64,000 nt of DNA from Haemaphysalis longicornis (GCA_013339765.2 CM023450.1:187754688-187818687), one strand, 5' to 3'. Positions 23,072 to 33,976 are shown, counted from the first letter of the stretch. Numbers and translations are program-made. Notes: generated by a model not told the origin, from the letters alone.

Positions 23072-24394
23072 GCTTTATTTCATGATAAACTTCACTGTAC
23101 AATTCGTGCCCGCAGAAGCGCAAATCGGTTGTGGGCAGACTCAGGATGCTCGCCCAGGGCTAACAATGCAAGAGGCAACTCTATTTGGCAAAGGCAAAAC
23201 AAAAAGGAAAACACCATATACACATCCCTATAACAAGATGCACAATCGCACTCATGAATGTTCCCAAAATCTATGATTTTTGAAGTTCACACACACGTTG
23301 ATAGAGTTACAGACTATAAACAGACTATAAACAAACGAAGAAATTACATCTTCAGGGTTATTTTCACGTACTTGAATTGGTCAGAGAAAAGTTTATTAGG
23401 GTAAATGCCCATGAAAACAAACAAGTGACTTTCCTTAAGTTTCAATGCTTCGCAAAACACCTAAGAATCCCTTAAGATGAGTGAGCCGCTTGTTAAGGCG
23501 AAGCGGGCGGGTGGTGTTGCGATACTGCCCACCTATCTACTACAGCCAATTAGTGAAAAAAAAACGTTCTGTTACGCTGTATTGAGGTATAGCCCACCTC
23601 CCGAAAAGCAAGCAGTAGGTCCCAATTACATTTTGTCCATGTATCGTGACGTGCTTATTTGTTCAGAAAAAACTTCAAGGCAGGTTTTTGAAACACATTA
23701 TGGCAAGAGGTGCTGAGCTCAGCTCTTCGTGTTACGACAGCGCCCCTACTGGCAGTCACCAGCAACGTGTCCGCGCCATACTATAGCGGTGCGCAGCTAG
23801 TGGCAACGTTGCAATTGTGACTAATTCAACGTCTTGCTTCGATCAATCCATTGAAATCAATACTGATTGGTTTTCCTGGAGCTGAATATAAACGAAGCGC
23901 TGACCCTTGTGTGGTACTAGTGCCCATTTTTAATAGCTGATACTTACTCTTTTTGACGTATTTGGGATTGCTCGGCCGGTCTGCAAAAACATCCACATGC
24001 ACTCCGTCACAAAATGTTACATAATGGCTTCCCAATGGCTTAGACAAAGAAAAAGCCAGAACACGAAGGGTCATACACACACTTGATTTTTACATTTGGC
24101 GCAATGACTGTTCTTTCTACATTTACCATTTCTAGTTTCCTGTATTTGTTGCAATGCATTTCAGGGCGTAACATAATTTTTGTAACAAGTGTATCATAAA
24201 AGGAACAGGGCGATTGTACAAACAAGAATTACCCCTTCCCCTGTGGCTGTTGTTGGTGATGATGATATGCGTATTTTCTCTCAGCGCCTTTATAACTACT
24301 GTTGGTCGTAAGGAAACTTTATAGCGAAATACTAGCTACTTCCATTTAGGGCATTTAGAGCTTAGCACTGACGGGGAACGCGAGCACTCTTATG

Positions 24395-24621
24395 TTTTCA
24401 TTGCGGGGATTAATGCTCTGAAACTACATGAGGCGCGCCAAAGTGGAGGGCTACGATTGCGTTTGATGCCCTGGGAATCTTTAATGCGCGCCGAAACGTC
24501 AACGCAAGGCCATTTTCGATTTTCGCCTCCATCAGAAAATACGCCACCGCGACCGGAGTCGAACCCACATCCTAAGGCTTAGCAGCGAAACACGTTAGCT
24601 GCTGATCCACTGCGGCGTGTC
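24395..24621 (-). repeat. tRNA-derived SINE, Ruka-like (copy 2)
   Basis: The duplicate of the SINE at 7055-7283, with a few substitutions in box B and the anticodon arm. Confidence 0.75.
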
Positions 24622-25680
24622 CTGTAAGTCGTTTTAACTTTTTCGCACTTGTAATTTCCTAACCTAAATAAATTTTAGGAAGCGGCCGTCCTGTCCTAAT
24701 TTTTATCAGCCGATTGGGTTCCACTTTAAGGAAATTTCGATTTTCTGCCGTCATTGTACCCCGTGATTTGGTGATGTCGGCTTGAAACCAAGCTGAAAAT
24801 CTGTAAGAAAAAATTCATCAGATTTTTTTTTGCTTGCATTTGAACCCTGTATACCCTGTAACGAGCCAGTAATACGTTGATGTGAACCGCAGCTGGGAAA
24901 AGCAAAACCGGGAAGTCTAATATGGCGTGAATCGGCATGGCACGCGATGCATTGGCCCCGCAAGAAGACACTTGGATATCCTTTGACCTCGCCTCGCGAG
25001 CATATGTAATTATGTGCAAATGAGGATTTGATTTGATTTGGTTTGACACTGAGGGTGGCGTCATTACGGAAGCTAGCGGAGCGGTCGCGAAAGATGCACA
25101 AAGTTTTTCTCCTGATCCTACAACAAATCAAGTAGACTTTAGCCACCCGATAAATAATCAAGATCAAAATGGCGTGGATTAAACCGAACAAAGCCACTGA
25201 AAATAAAACTTTGGCTCATTCACTTCACCGTTTTTATAGTTAATGAACCTTACGATATTACATCCACGTGAATTATCTTTCTCTGAAAGGAAGAAGAGCC
25301 AGTGTCACTCAAACCACCCCAACTCTAACGCTACTTACTGGTGCAATGGGAAACTTGTGTTGCTCTTTCAATATCCGTTACCTGCCTCAAGAATCACATC
25401 GAAGACTTTAAGCAACGCCGGAAGGTTAAGGTGTCATGTTTAAGCAGTTCACGGGCGCTTGCGAACCTTTACAGATGGGTGGGAAGCATTTATGACCGTT
25501 TGTAATTGGCGCAGGAATATAATGAGGACGCAAAAGAGGTGCTAAACGGTGTGCAGCAAACACAAGTTCTTTGACAATTGGCATTCTTTGAATTCTTTTT
25601 GTTAAGTTATATATTTTAGCTTTCTTAGTAGACGAGGTGAACAATGGTTCACATTGTCAAGGAAATGAATATTTGTAAAT

Positions 25681-25768
25681 TAGCGCGGTAGGACGGGAGA
25701 ACAATGACGAGACCACACGGCGCTAGTCGTGTGTGGTCTCTTCATGGTTTTCCCGTCAATACCGCGCT
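25681..25768. repeat. fold-back hairpin, copy 2
   Basis: The duplicate of 8282-8370. The base of the stem reads TACCGCGC on the right arm, restoring a Watson-Crick pair that is a wobble in copy 1. Confidence 0.75.
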
Positions 25769-26625
25769 ACTTAACCATGTTTCACTCTTTAAGTGGGTAT
25801 GCTTAGCTTGAACGCGTGGGCGTGGTATGTGTGCACGAGCGCGCGGAATTTGCCTGGTATTTTCAACTGCGGACACCGCACAAAAACAATTTGCTCATCA
25901 GCTTCGCTGTTAAACAGTATGCGCCGTGGGCTCGATAAGAACAGGAGGAAGACACACTATATAGACAGCCATAAATGGCTATCTTCCTATTGCGGACGTC
26001 TGCTGCCAGCCGCCTCCCTCATATTCGTTTGTATACACGCTGTTGCAGTTAATCCCTGAATAAGGCAGCCGCCAACGTGCGTTTGAAGGCGCATGCGCTT
26101 ACGAGGTGCCCCACGCCTTGGTCGCCTTCGCACTGCTTCAACCCAGAAGCCTTGCCCTCGGACGATGCGCGTCATGGCTGTGGCATCAGCCGCCATTGTG
26201 TTGCTACACCACCTCGAAAACCAAAGTAGTTCACCGACTCCCTCGGCTTGATGGTTGCGCTTCGCTTGAGCTGGTACTGAACCGGTAGATCGAGCTCCAG
26301 GGTCTCTACGAGGCCATACAGGGCTTGACAAGCGACAAGCTCAATGATACCATTGCGTTAGCGCAGCTTTTCAGCAATGAAGTGCGCTTCTCCAGGATGC
26401 CACGGCTGCGCCACAGGACTGGTTGAGCCACCATGAACTTGATTTTGCTGGCGAATGGTAACCAACAGTGCAACGGTCGCCGTCATAGTATCGTTATAGT
26501 GCCCTTATAGGGTCCTTATAGTATCGTCAGGCACACTTTTTGCCGCTCTCAGCAACGGATCGGCGTGTGGGCGCTTAGAACACCATATTGCCACCATTCG
26601 CAAGAAAATCTCCGCCGACATTAAG

Positions 26626-26871
26626 GTGCACACTAATAGGTCTCTCGTTTACAATAATGAGCCGGATGGGCTTCATCCCATGCTAAACGACTCAGAGAAA
26701 TTACTGAATCCTCCCAACTACCTGCTTCTTCCGCAGACTGATCTACCTGATATTAACGTCATCTCTAATTACCACCGCACTGACCTTCTTAGGGAATGTG
26801 CAACATTCCCACAGGAACGATGCAGGGAACTTGGTCTTCCTAACTTCAGTGTTTTATACATGCGGTCGTGA
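26626..26871 (+). CDS. unknown ORF of about 81 codons
   Basis: This open frame begins right after the end of 8 kb repeat copy 2. It reads like protein (SLVYNNEPDGLHPML, NYLLLPQTDLPDINVI, ERCRELGLPNFSV) with no simple repeats. No family is recognised and no flanking splice sites are convincing. It may be an exon, a fragment of an element truncated by the duplication, or chance. Confidence 0.25.
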   Translation: MHTNRSLVYNNEPDGLHPMLNDSEKLLNPPNYLLLPQTDLPDINVISNYHRTDLLRECATFPQERCRELGLPNFSVLYMRS

Positions 26872-27025
26872 TTTGTGCTACGTTCGAGAACCCGCTCCAA
26901 TTGGAAAACGGGTGAAACTTTACACTGCTGTTAACATGGAGATAAACTACAGGATGTTTTGTGGAAAGCTACCGCTGTTGCAGGAGACAGACAATCCCAA
27001 TACCATGCTTTGGAAACTGCCCTAA

Positions 27026-27469
27026 AGGGACCCGGCAAAACTTTCTTCAACTTTTATTGAAATCGTATATGCTTGCAGAACGTAGACACTCAACACACCC
27101 AGTACTCAGATTACGCTGTCGGAAAGTACCTCGGGGAAAAATTACTGCTCTATGCCCATCAGATAACTTGTAAAATCCCTCAAAACATTTCTGGTCTTTC
27201 CCGATCTTGAGGTTCTTCGACGGCTCGAATTACGTCACTACGGCCAGGTAGCGGCTGTTGGCTGGTTTTCCTTCAGTTGCAGGAATGAACGCTTTTAGAT
27301 AGCAACTTAAAAAAATGCCACTCAAAAAAAGAAGAAATGGAAGGCGCATCTGGTCCTACGAGCAAATCACGCAGTGCTGCTCCGTGCTTGCGATAACTAT
27401 AGCTTTAGCAGTGGTTTTAGGCTCGAAGAAAACAGTGCAAAAGCTTGCCGAAAGTGTTGCAGGGTCCCT
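27026..27469. mobile_element. TTAA-flanked MITE, copy 1
   Basis: A 444 bp non-coding element with terminal inverted repeats AGGGACCC... and ...GGGTCCCT. It is flanked by CTAA (a decayed TTAA) on the left and TTAA on the right. The interior matches 37101-37546 in the same orientation, with landmarks CGACGGCTCGAATTACGTCA, TTTTCCTTCAGTTGCAG and GAGCAAATCACGCAGTGC. The TTAA target and AGGG-type ends suggest a Kolobok- or piggyBac-type non-autonomous element. Confidence 0.8.
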
Positions 27470-27793
27470 TTAAAGACACGAAATCGCGCCTTGTAAAACT
27501 ACACCGGGAAAAGCTTGTGCGCTACATGCTGCGGTTCATTCTATGCGACCCTCCGGGTAGTTTGCCAGAACTGCACTGACTCCGGCATCAATTTTTAAGC
27601 AATCGCAGGAGCACCTTTTGCGAAACTGCTGCCTTTTCTCAAGGGTTAGGAACCCGCTATTTCAGCACTTAAAAACTGGATTGAAGGCAGGCCGCCGCCA
27701 AAAATTCTGCTCGATGCAACTTGTGCGCCGTAGTCCCGTGTGCAGCTTTCCCGCTCATGGCAGCCCTTTCAACAGCGATTACTTCGTAGTTCT

Positions 27794-28309
27794 TCAGCTA
27801 AATGTAAAGTAAAGTTCTTTTGCGCAGCTAACTTTGGGGGAGAAAATGTGCTTTGTGCGCAGTTTCAAGTCTCGCACATTGCGCGACCAGGTTCCTGAGC
27901 CATGGAAACTGTCCCTTAGAAATGCATGGGGAGTAAGGTTTGACATAGAATTACACACAAAATATTCAGAATCCTTGAATTTTCTTTTAGTATTTTGATG
28001 TTCACGCTTACTCCTTGATTTATGCCAAATATCACTTTCGTGAAGTGGTTTTGCTAGGTTCCTGAGAGGTCGGAATTTTGAGCGAGAAAGCAGGGTATGG
28101 AATTTCTTGGGGCCCGATCCTCTATGCCCTCCAAAACACACTCTCGCCAACAAAACGCGGATCCAGCCATTACGTCTAAGTAGGTAACTATGTGAGCCTG
28201 CCGAGTACCATATGATAAGCTGGGTGAAACGCGCAATACCCCTCCATAGGAAAACACATATCATGAGGGAAATGAAAAAGAAAATGCAGATTGTACCGCG
28301 AAGCATCAC
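27794..28309 (-). CDS. ORF of 171 codons with signal-like N terminus, unknown
   Basis: The frame starts MMLRGTICIFFFISLMICVF, which looks like a signal peptide or signal anchor, followed by a basic, Ser-rich protein with Cys residues near the C terminus (FVCNSMSNLTP, KVSCAKELY). Upstream on this strand, around 28385, is TTCAGTC, an arthropod-type initiator, but no clear TATA box. No family is recognised. It could be a first exon whose true donor lies inside the frame. Confidence 0.25.
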   Translation of the reverse strand: MMLRGTICIFFFISLMICVFLWRGIARFTQLIIWYSAGSHSYLLRRNGWIRVLLARVCFGGHRGSGPKKFHTLLSRSKFRPLRNLAKPLHESDIWHKSRSKREHQNTKRKFKDSEYFVCNSMSNLTPHAFLRDSFHGSGTWSRNVRDLKLRTKHIFSPKVSCAKELYFTFS

Positions 28310-28495
28310 AAGCCGCGCACAAACACGACGCCCAGAGCTCGCGCCTGCTGCCGTAGGGATCCGACTGTAAACGGCGACTGAAGTAATAAAGTGTGCTTCT
28401 CAAGCGTGTTTTAACTAAAGAAGACAGCGATCGACAGACTCTGCCGCGTATCCCGAGATGCGGGTGGACAAGAAAATTACCCAAATGGATGAAGG

Positions 28496-28578
28496 TGTGA
28501 TGAATTGCCACGTGAGCGATTGGCCGCGCAAGTGAGCCAGCCAGTCGAACGACAGCGACGATGACAAGGAAGAGGGGC
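28496..28578 (+). repeat. 5' LTR, first piece
   Basis: The start of the LTR, matching 34236 onward. It is cut after GACAAGGAAGAGGGGC by the nested insertion. Confidence 0.8.
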
Positions 28579-28582
28579 CGCT

Positions 28583-28718
28583 GTAGTAAACCCGTGAGTG
28601 ATCCTGTCCTGTAGCTGTAGAATCCTGTCCTGTAGCTGTAGTAAATCCTGTCCTGTAGTCGTCGTAAACGGTCTGTAGTAAATCCTGTGAGACACTGTAG
28701 TAAATCCTGTCATGTCTC
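28583..28718. repeat. left terminal tandem array of the insertion
   Basis: About five imperfect units of roughly 20-27 bp containing CTGTAGTAAATCCTGT. The motif TACTACAG (here as CTGTAGTA) also occurs in the right-hand array. Confidence 0.75.
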
Positions 28719-29729
28719 CAATTTCAACTTGTTTGCATAAGAAATTTACTTCCCGATGTTTTTTCTATTAGGTACCTGAAGTATGCAGGATTTCAACTAC
28801 CCAATTTCAAATTGAACAATTTCGACCAACAAACATAAGCATTTGGGGTCATTCTTGCCTTTCTGGTACAAGCTTGAAATTGTTTTCAGTGAATAACTGA
28901 TTTCAGAAAGCTGTACCAAAAGGCTAAGCAATGCAACTAGTGGTACATTCATGCATGCAAAAGTTTGATGTTACGCAGACTGCACATGCCTGATCACAGT
29001 CCGAAAAAAAAAGCAGTTTGCGGTGCTTATCCATTTTATTTTCCTCTTTTGGAGCGGCTACAACACTGTTCCTGGGCACTACCGTGGCTTCACTTTTTGT
29101 CATGCTTTTACTGCCCTCTTATGTGCTGTTACACCCAAATAATTTTTATTTCATGCTGCCAGATATGGCGCGTTATTTGTATGCTCCATGATCGTGCTGA
29201 CTTGGAAACGGTCAGAACTATAATTTCTTTTAGTACAAAACAGCTTTCGTCCGCACGTCATGCGAAACTGCGCCTGTCCTTGCTGCAAATTCACGGGAAC
29301 CTACGCTGGTACACGCCGGACGCGGAAACTCGTGGATCTCAGCCGCTGGAACGTAACGCTGTGAACACGCCCGGCCTTTTTTCTTTAATAGCCGTGTAAT
29401 TGCAAACCCGCGTAGCTGTTGAAATACAGAAGTCTCTTCAGGGAACCTCAGTAGCGCTACAAAATTTAGCCAGAGTCATTTGGGCACTTTTCAGCTGATT
29501 TGGCCGTGCTTCGGAAGCAGGGCCAAATCGCGTCCGAGAGAGAGGCATCGCGTTCCTCAATGACGCTCAACCTGTTCATAAAAGCAAAATTCTATAGAAG
29601 AAAAAATATTAAACGAGCATCGACAATAACCGTTCGATTCGTTCCTTATATTGCAGGAAGAAGTTAGGCCATTAAAACACAAGTGAACAAATATTGATTG
29701 CAAAAGTGAGAGAACGTGAGAAAATTAAA

Positions 29730-29987
29730 ATGGAAAGTCAAGCTGTGTCTTTAGCTGGAATGCTTGCCTTTGTGAACCTTGTTCCGGCATTCGCACAGCA
29801 AGGCGTGGAAGGGTATCCTGTGGCGAAAAGCGCACGTCTCTGTGGTGCTGATCTTGAAAGTATGCACGCACGATACCTGCCGTCACGCAGGGATCGTTCA
29901 GTTCAGTCGATTGTCGAAGCACAGGGCCGGGGTCGCACGTATTCCAAATCGGCTGCCTGCGAGATTCGTCGCATTCACTCACATTAA
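29730..29987 (+). CDS. small secreted-peptide ORF, weakly insulin-like (speculative)
   Basis: From the ATG at 29730 (context AAAATGG) the frame encodes 85 residues. Residues 1-23 look like a signal peptide (MESQAVSLAGMLAFVNLVPAF, then AQQG). The mature part contains SARLCGADLESM, a basic site SRRDR, and SIVEAQGRGR, then one late Cys. The order LCG..L, dibasic site, then [GS]IVE resembles B and A chains of insulin-like peptides, but most of the expected cysteines are absent. An active hormone is therefore unlikely, and the resemblance may be chance or a decayed copy. A possible acceptor (CCTTATATTGCAG) lies upstream at about 29656. Confidence 0.25.
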   Translation: MESQAVSLAGMLAFVNLVPAFAQQGVEGYPVAKSARLCGADLESMHARYLPSRRDRSVQSIVEAQGRGRTYSKSAACEIRRIHSH

Positions 29988-31459
29988 AGTGCCAATTATC
30001 CCAAGCGGTTAGTCGTCGCTGGAGGAGTCCTCACATCGAGATGCTTGATCCGGACCAGATCTTGCTTTTACCACAGCGAAGCTTCAAGATGTTGCTGCTG
30101 ACACTCCGCGGGACATAAGATGCACGTACCAGGAGAAGTTTGGGAAAGCCCGATGTGAAATGTGAACGAGACTGGGCCACGCAGCCACCGCAAATTTTGA
30201 CGAAAAGCAGGAGGGAACAAAGGACCAGGGTAAGGAGGGAACCGGCCGATCACGAAGTTGTTTCGCGACCCCTCCTGACCCCTCTCGATTCTTCGTATTG
30301 TGGTCTCCCCGTCCCGCGAGTTCTGCCGCGACGCGACATGCCTGTGGTGACGATGCTTCGAACTTCTTCCGAAGGGCCGGGCTAGAGGGAAGGCGCGCGT
30401 TTTCTTTCTTTCTACATTTATTTTTTTAACACATCTCGGATGCAGCGAGTTCACTGGCGCCGTTTCTTTTCTTTTTTTTTCACACAGGAGCGGCAACTGG
30501 TTCGCTGTTTTTAAAATCTTATTTTAACTATTTGCTTGATTGGACACATGTTTCGCGTTCAAATAAAAAAATTGCTGGAGGCGCAAAAAAATAAAACAAC
30601 AGCACGCAGATTGAAACAACTTGGGGCTCTCAAAGACACCCAGAAATACATGTCAGAATGTGCACTGCAATTATTACACACGTCTTCAAAAAGCACATCT
30701 TGCTTGTTTTTTATGCGTCCGTTTTGCCGAGCGGCTACCCTTGTTGCGATTCTTTTATCAAACATTGTCCACAGTACAATATATGCAATTGCAATTCACT
30801 CAAAGAACCCGAATTTCCGAAGTTCTCTATGTATCCATTTTTTTTATTATGGGGCTACGCTGCTCCAACATTAGTGTGATTTGTGCTAAGTTGTGTTGTT
30901 AATTGCAAATTTGTAGCGAAGGTCAAACACGGCCGGAAGCTAATGGCCGCAATGCAACAAACGTTCATTACAACAACGCTTGCAATCAATTGAACGAGAT
31001 GACCGTCACTCGCACGCAGCATTGTTTCCGTGCAGCGCACGCTAAAAAAGGATTTTGCGGCACCGCACGGGCCGCAAACACCAACAGCAAATGCATTCCC
31101 GTGTCCAGCCAAGCAGCGGCACCATACCATCCCGTACTATCCCGCGTGCTATCCCCTTCGCATTGGCTGAGTCCCCAAAGGCAATGTCCCCAATTCGATG
31201 CTCTCCAGCAACCTCCCCGCGTTGCTGTCGTTCAGCGCGGCGTTTTCCTGTGTATTCCGTTCTTTCCGGGCTATTCCATCGCTCTCCTAATGCCGGAAAA
31301 CGCGGGGTTTTCCGACAGGGTAAGCAAGATTTTGTAGCAATACTGACGGTCTGTCATGTGACACTTTCGCGATCTAAACATTCTCTTTCACACTATAAAA
31401 ATCTGCAGGGACTACAAAATGATCTGTCGCATGGTAGATAATAATGGTAATTACGGAAT

Positions 31460-31985
31460 GCTGAATGTAGTGGCTGAAGGACAGTCTGTGGGCCAACAGA
31501 AGTTTGTGTAGTGCCTACAGGGTGTTGCACAATAACTGTAGTACAACAGAAATGTCTCATGCGACAGAAATTTTGTAGTTCTATTACACAGAATGTCGGT
31601 CCATGATAGATATGTCTGTTGTACTACATTTCTGTCGTACGACAGACATTCTGTCATCATTCTGCAGAAAGTCTCACAACAGACACTGCATTCCCAACAG
31701 AAAGTTGTGCGACAGAAATGCCTGTCGTACCTGTAGTTGTACTACAGAAATTTCTGTCGCACGACAGGCCACCCTGGTCCCAACAGAAATTCCTGTCGTG
31801 CGACAGAAATGCCTGTCGTACGAAGATTATCTGTAGTTGTACTACAGGTCGCACGACAGACCATCCTGTAGTCCCAACAGAAATGCCTGTCTACGACAGA
31901 ATTTTCTGTAGCTAAAAGAAGTCGCACCGACCATCCTGTAGTACAGAAATCCCTGTCGTGCGACAGAAACTGTGCGACAGAAAAT
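31460..31985. repeat. right terminal array of palindromic ACAGAAATNCCTGTCG units
   Basis: Many units combine ACAGAAAT, CCTGTCGTGCGACAG (self-complementary), TGTAGTTGTACTACA (self-complementary) and CATCCTGTAGTCC. Clear palindromes lie at about 31632-31645, 31764, 31794 and 31957. The units alternate direction, so the region can form many hairpins. Confidence 0.8.
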
Positions 31986-32013
31986 TTTTTGCGACGATGA
32001 CAAGGAAGAGGGG

Positions 32014-32492
32014 CGGCGCGTGAGTATCGCGGAAGCTGGAACGCGAACGGATAGAAGCCAAGCGACGGAACAAGGCGCGGTTACGTCGAAACTAGTGACA
32101 CGACCCTTGAGATGGTTGAGCAGGACCGTCGCTACCCTCCGCCAAGGCTCGACAGCGCGTCTGGGCGCCGTCATTGAGGTGCTGGTGCGCGACTGCTCAT
32201 GTTTCGGTCTGGCTGTTGGGTGCTGCTGTCCTGCTGTTGGAGCGGCTAGAAACGCGTAGTGACTGAGCGTGAGCTGACTTGCTTATTAGGCATTGCTCTC
32301 GGACCTTCCGAACTGCCGAATGTTTTGTGTACTTCTAACTTTTGGCTGTACATTGTGTGACCCAAGCCTGTCCTGTCTATAACGTCCCATCATCTACTGT
32401 CCTGTGCTTGTCCTCCATCCTGTTGAATATAGTCTTCGAAGTGTTAACCAGTGTTCGTCTCTCTGCCTGCGTGGTCCTTGGCCCATTCATAA
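32014..32492 (+). repeat. 5' LTR, second piece
   Basis: It continues the LTR after the insertion, matching 34310-34757 and 9290-9796, and ends at GGCCCATTCATAA before the leader AAACGTAGCGGGC. Confidence 0.8.
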
Positions 32493-32556
32493 AAACGTAG
32501 CGGGCCTGTAAGGATCTCACCTTTGACATCTGCAGGAAAGTTGACTGGAACACTTT

Positions 32557-33520
32557 TTGATTTGGAGAAACTATGCGATTTGGACGCAGCTGGGTCTCTC
32601 AGGACCGGAACTTCGCCAGTGGATCGACTCTCAGCAGGCAGAGCAGCGTGCAGAGAGGGCAACCGAGAGAGAGGCACTCCGTGAAGTTGCAGAACGGGAA
32701 AAAGAGGGACGGCGAGAAGCTGCCGAAATAGCGAAGGAAGCTGCCAAGAGGGAAATGCGAATCCTGGAGTTGAAGATTAGTCTTCGAGAAGGCTGGCAAA
32801 ACACCACCGGAATTACTGCCGGGAACGAAACCAACCGAAATGTGCCCGTCGTGAATCCGCAGAAGGTCCTCTGCCTGTTTGATGAAGGACGCGACGATAT
32901 TCACGCGTACTTGCAGCGCTTCGAGCGCATGGCAACAGGGCCGGGGTGGCCGCAGGAAAAATCGGCCGTCAGCCTCAGTGTGTGCTTGTCTGGGGAAGCA
33001 CTGACGTGATTGGCTGCATGACTGCAGAGGATTCGCTTGACTACAGCAAGGTCAAGAGAGTGTTGCTCCAGCGGTTCAGATTCGCGGTAACGGGGTACCA
33101 GGAGAAGTTTGGGAAAGCCCGTGATGAAGATGGCGAGACGGGAAGGCAGTCTGCGGCGAGGCTCTCGAGCTACTTCGACCATTGGGTGGAAATGGCGAAC
33201 ATTCCCGAAGCTTACGGAGGTCTCCGCGATTTGTTAATCTCGGAGCATCGCGACACCATTCCATCTCGGACCATTCTTGAAGGAAGAACTTTCTGCGAGT
33301 GTGAGCTGGCGTGCGCGCTGTGCCGTGAGACCCATGACTTTGTTGGATAACAACTTTCCAACTTATAATGTTGGGAGTGATGAAAAAGCCACACAGAGTG
33401 TTTGTATGCGATAGTTTTGGACACCGCGCATGAGACTGTCACACTGTGATCAAAGAGCATGGAAACTGCTCTAAGTGTAACAGGCCAGGTCACAGTTCTG
33501 ACAATTGTCCAAGCGGATCA
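32557..33520 (+). pseudogene. gag of LTR element copy 2
   Basis: The first 150 codons are intact. A Glu/Arg/Ala-rich segment (residues 30-75, probable coiled coil) is followed by DDIHAYLQRFERMATGPG and SVCLSGEALT. A one-base deletion near 33005 then shifts the frame. The continuation has LLQRFRFAV, SSYFDHWVEMA and LRDLLISEHRD, a SCAN-like Gag helical region. The zinc knuckles follow another frame change. The first reads VFVCDSFGHRA, but with Val in place of the first Cys seen in copy 1 and an in-frame TGA before DC at about 33426. The second, CNRPGHSSDNC, is intact. Family: Ty3/Gypsy with SCAN-related Gag, by motif order from memory. Confidence 0.75.
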
Positions 33521-33976
33521 GGAGACAAAATGATCGCATGCGCCATCTATGAGCCTCCAAGGAGAGCCGTGAAAACTGAACCACAGCCGACCACACGCTT
33601 CAACGGGCCACCGTCCTCTTGCACTAAGTTGAACCGAGTTAGACTGCCCCAAGAGTGGCGCAAAGACCACACTTTGAGGTCTTGTTACAGAAAAGTAGGG
33701 AGGGAGTTTTGCTCCGCTCGAAGTCACCGCTACACTTTCCTCGAAAGCCAGGCAATCTTATATGGACAGTGCCATTTTGCGACTGGGAATACGTTGAAAC
33801 AGATAGTAGTGCCGAAGATTTTCAGGGAGTCAATTCTCCGAGCCGCACATCAGAGCGTCACTCCTCTTCATGCGGGCTTTCGCAAGACTGCCCATAGAAT
33901 TCTAGAGGACTTTTACTGGCCGAATACGCAAGGCAACGTTAAACGGTTTGTGCTCTCATGTCACATCTGCAGCTAG
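33520..33976 (+). pseudogene. gag-integrase junction and H2C2 integrase domain
   Basis: The frame that carries the second zinc knuckle runs on without a break to an integrase H2C2 domain. This is read as LRAAHQSVTPLHAGF, then RILEDFYWP and VLSCHICS, giving His-His and Cys-Cys pairs. A stop follows at 33974. No protease, RT or RNase H motif lies between. Copy 1 has the same join, so the deletion is a property of this subfamily and not a private lesion. Confidence 0.7.

Larger units (their letters stand above)
18130..26608. repeat. 8 kb direct repeat, copy 2
   Basis: The second copy of 1221-9208, in the same orientation, 8479 bp against 7988 bp. The extra length is explained mainly by a further tRNA-SINE unit (around 22190-22600) and a longer CATA run. 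It begins at GCTTAGGAACATTGC and ends at CATTCGCAAGAAAA, precisely matching the copy 1 borders. The flanks on both sides are different from those of copy 1. Confidence 0.9.
28579..31990. mobile_element. 3.4 kb insertion in the LTR with terminal repeat arrays
   Basis: This interval splits the LTR. The 24 bases to its left (28555-28578) are repeated exactly on its right (31991-32014), so the insertion created or captured a 24 bp duplication. The left end carries a tandem array built on CTGTAGTAAATCCTGTC. The right end carries an array of palindromic units (CTGTCGTGCGACAG type). Inside are a small secreted-peptide-like ORF (29730-29987) and a 27 bp piece identical to the gag of the host element. 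I do not recognise the superfamily. Confidence 0.65.

Noticed and set aside
22838..23276. Long Tyr-Ile-His-Thr and Met-Tyr-Val-Cys repeat ORFs
   Set aside because: They are translations of a CATA microsatellite, open in every frame because the unit holds no stop. Not proteins.
28965..29399. 144-codon ORF inside the LTR insertion
   Set aside because: Composition is irregular, with Cys/Phe-rich noise and no motif or context signal. Probably chance.
31460..31985. CRISPR array
   Set aside because: Units are palindromic and irregular, with no constant repeat or unique spacers, and the genome is animal.
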